This document shows, piece after piece, positions 5,607 through 6,018 of a stretch of 6,018 nt of DNA. Below the pieces are notes generated by a model. It saw only the letters and a list, made by a program, of their open reading frames with translations, did not search any database and was not told the origin of the DNA. Position 1 is the stretch's first letter. Each line of letters starts with the position of its first letter. The DNA comes from Acidobacteriota bacterium (lineage in GTDB: Bacteria; Acidobacteriota; Terriglobia; Versatilivoradales; Versatilivoraceae). The DNA lies in contig JAPPFQ010000468.1 in NCBI GenBank assembly GCA_028875135.1, positions 1-6,018 of the forward strand, read 5' to 3'. Made by a program: the position numbers and the translations under genes.

Positions 5607-6018
5607 CTATACCTTGATGATCTCGACCAGTTCCTTGACGGCGGCCGCCGATTTCTTCAAGGCCGCATCTTCCTCCGGCCGGAGATCGATCTGCACGATC
5701 TCCTCGATTCCGTTACGACCGAGCTTCACCGGAACGCCTACGAAGAGCCCATCCACGCCATATTCCCCTTCCAAAAAAGCCGCGCAGGGTAGAATCTTGC
5801 GTTTGTCCTTGAAGATGGCCTCCACCATTTCCGTCACGGCGGCCGAGGGAGCATAGTAGGCGCTTCCGGTCTTGAGCAGGCCCACGATTTCAGCCCCTCC
5901 ATTGGCGGTTCGCTCGACCAGGGCGTCGATTCTCTCCTGGGGCAGGAGCTCGGTAATGGGGATTCCGGCCACGGTCGAGTAGCGCGGCATCGGCACCATG
6001 GTGTCACCATGCCCGCCC
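5607..6018 (-). CDS. mdh: Malate dehydrogenase, C-terminal part (N-terminus outside window)
   Basis: The frame enters from the right edge and ends at TAG (5609-5607), giving about 137 codons of an enzyme usually near 310 residues long. The first residues read GGHGDTMVPMPRYSTVAG. Its His (codon 6011-6009) is the catalytic histidine of the lactate/malate dehydrogenase family, and GGHGDTMVP is the malate dehydrogenase form. Further family segments are EIVGLLKTGSAYYAPSAA and GEYGVDGLFVGVPVKLG. The enzyme interconverts malate and oxaloacetate with NAD in the cytoplasm (TCA cycle). The Rossmann NAD-binding half and the substrate-specificity loop that separates malate from lactate dehydrogenases lie outside the window, so the malate call rests on the C-terminal motifs. 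An internal ATG at 5999 is not the start, since the conserved residues continue upstream. It is convergent with the TPR gene, 31 bases apart. Confidence 0.92.
   Translation of the reverse strand, partial: GGHGDTMVPMPRYSTVAGIPITELLPQERIDALVERTANGGAEIVGLLKTGSAYYAPSAAVTEMVEAIFKDKRKILPCAAFLEGEYGVDGLFVGVPVKLGRNGIEEIVQIDLRPEEDAALKKSAAAVKELVEIIKV

Noticed and set aside
1..6018. CRISPR array, insertion sequence, tRNA, rRNA, phage or toxin-antitoxin elements
   Set aside because: I found no regularly spaced repeats, transposase-like frames, cloverleaf sequence or paired small genes on either strand.

Overview
The window looks like chromosomal DNA from a GC-rich (roughly 60% by eye) Gram-negative environmental bacterium. 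An Acidobacteriota-type soil heterotroph is my best guess. That guess rests on an exported carboxypeptidase-regulatory-like/TPR protein, a lipoprotein glycoside-hydrolase-like protein beside an Asp-box (sialidase-fold) protein, and the codon style. No rRNA, marker gene or taxon-specific element is present, so the assignment is an inference.

Layout. Positions 1-2874, minus strand: a probable two-gene operon. The Asp-box protein comes first (2874 to 1600). Six bases later starts a family-10-like (GHL10-type) glycosylhydrolase lipoprotein (1593 to 1), whose C-terminus runs off the left edge. Positions 2875-3184: a 310-base divergent spacer with one plausible sigma70-like promoter in each direction and a short direct repeat. 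Positions 3185-4306, plus strand: a luciferase-like flavin-dependent monooxygenase resembling the limonene-monooxygenase (LimB-like) branch. Positions 4307-4546: a 240-base spacer holding hairpins after the monooxygenase, a perfect TATAAT box bracketed by an inverted repeat, and a structured leader. Positions 4547-5575, plus strand: a secreted or periplasmic protein with a carboxypeptidase-regulatory-like domain followed by TPRs. Positions 5607-6018, minus strand, convergent: the C-terminal part of malate dehydrogenase (mdh), cut by the right edge before its NAD-binding half.

How they fit. The minus-strand pair probably handles a carbohydrate or glycoconjugate. One product is a lipid-anchored hydrolase-like protein. 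The other is a beta-propeller protein without a visible signal peptide. The monooxygenase is divergent and may share regulatory DNA with that operon, but nothing shows a common substrate. The TPR protein and mdh look like independent housekeeping or accessory genes. I see no mobile element, CRISPR array, toxin-antitoxin pair, tRNA or rRNA. The most unusual points are the loss of the sialidase RIP arginine motif in a propeller that keeps three Asp boxes, and the repeat-rich, alternatively foldable leader of the TPR gene. I do not see a clear new multi-gene system.
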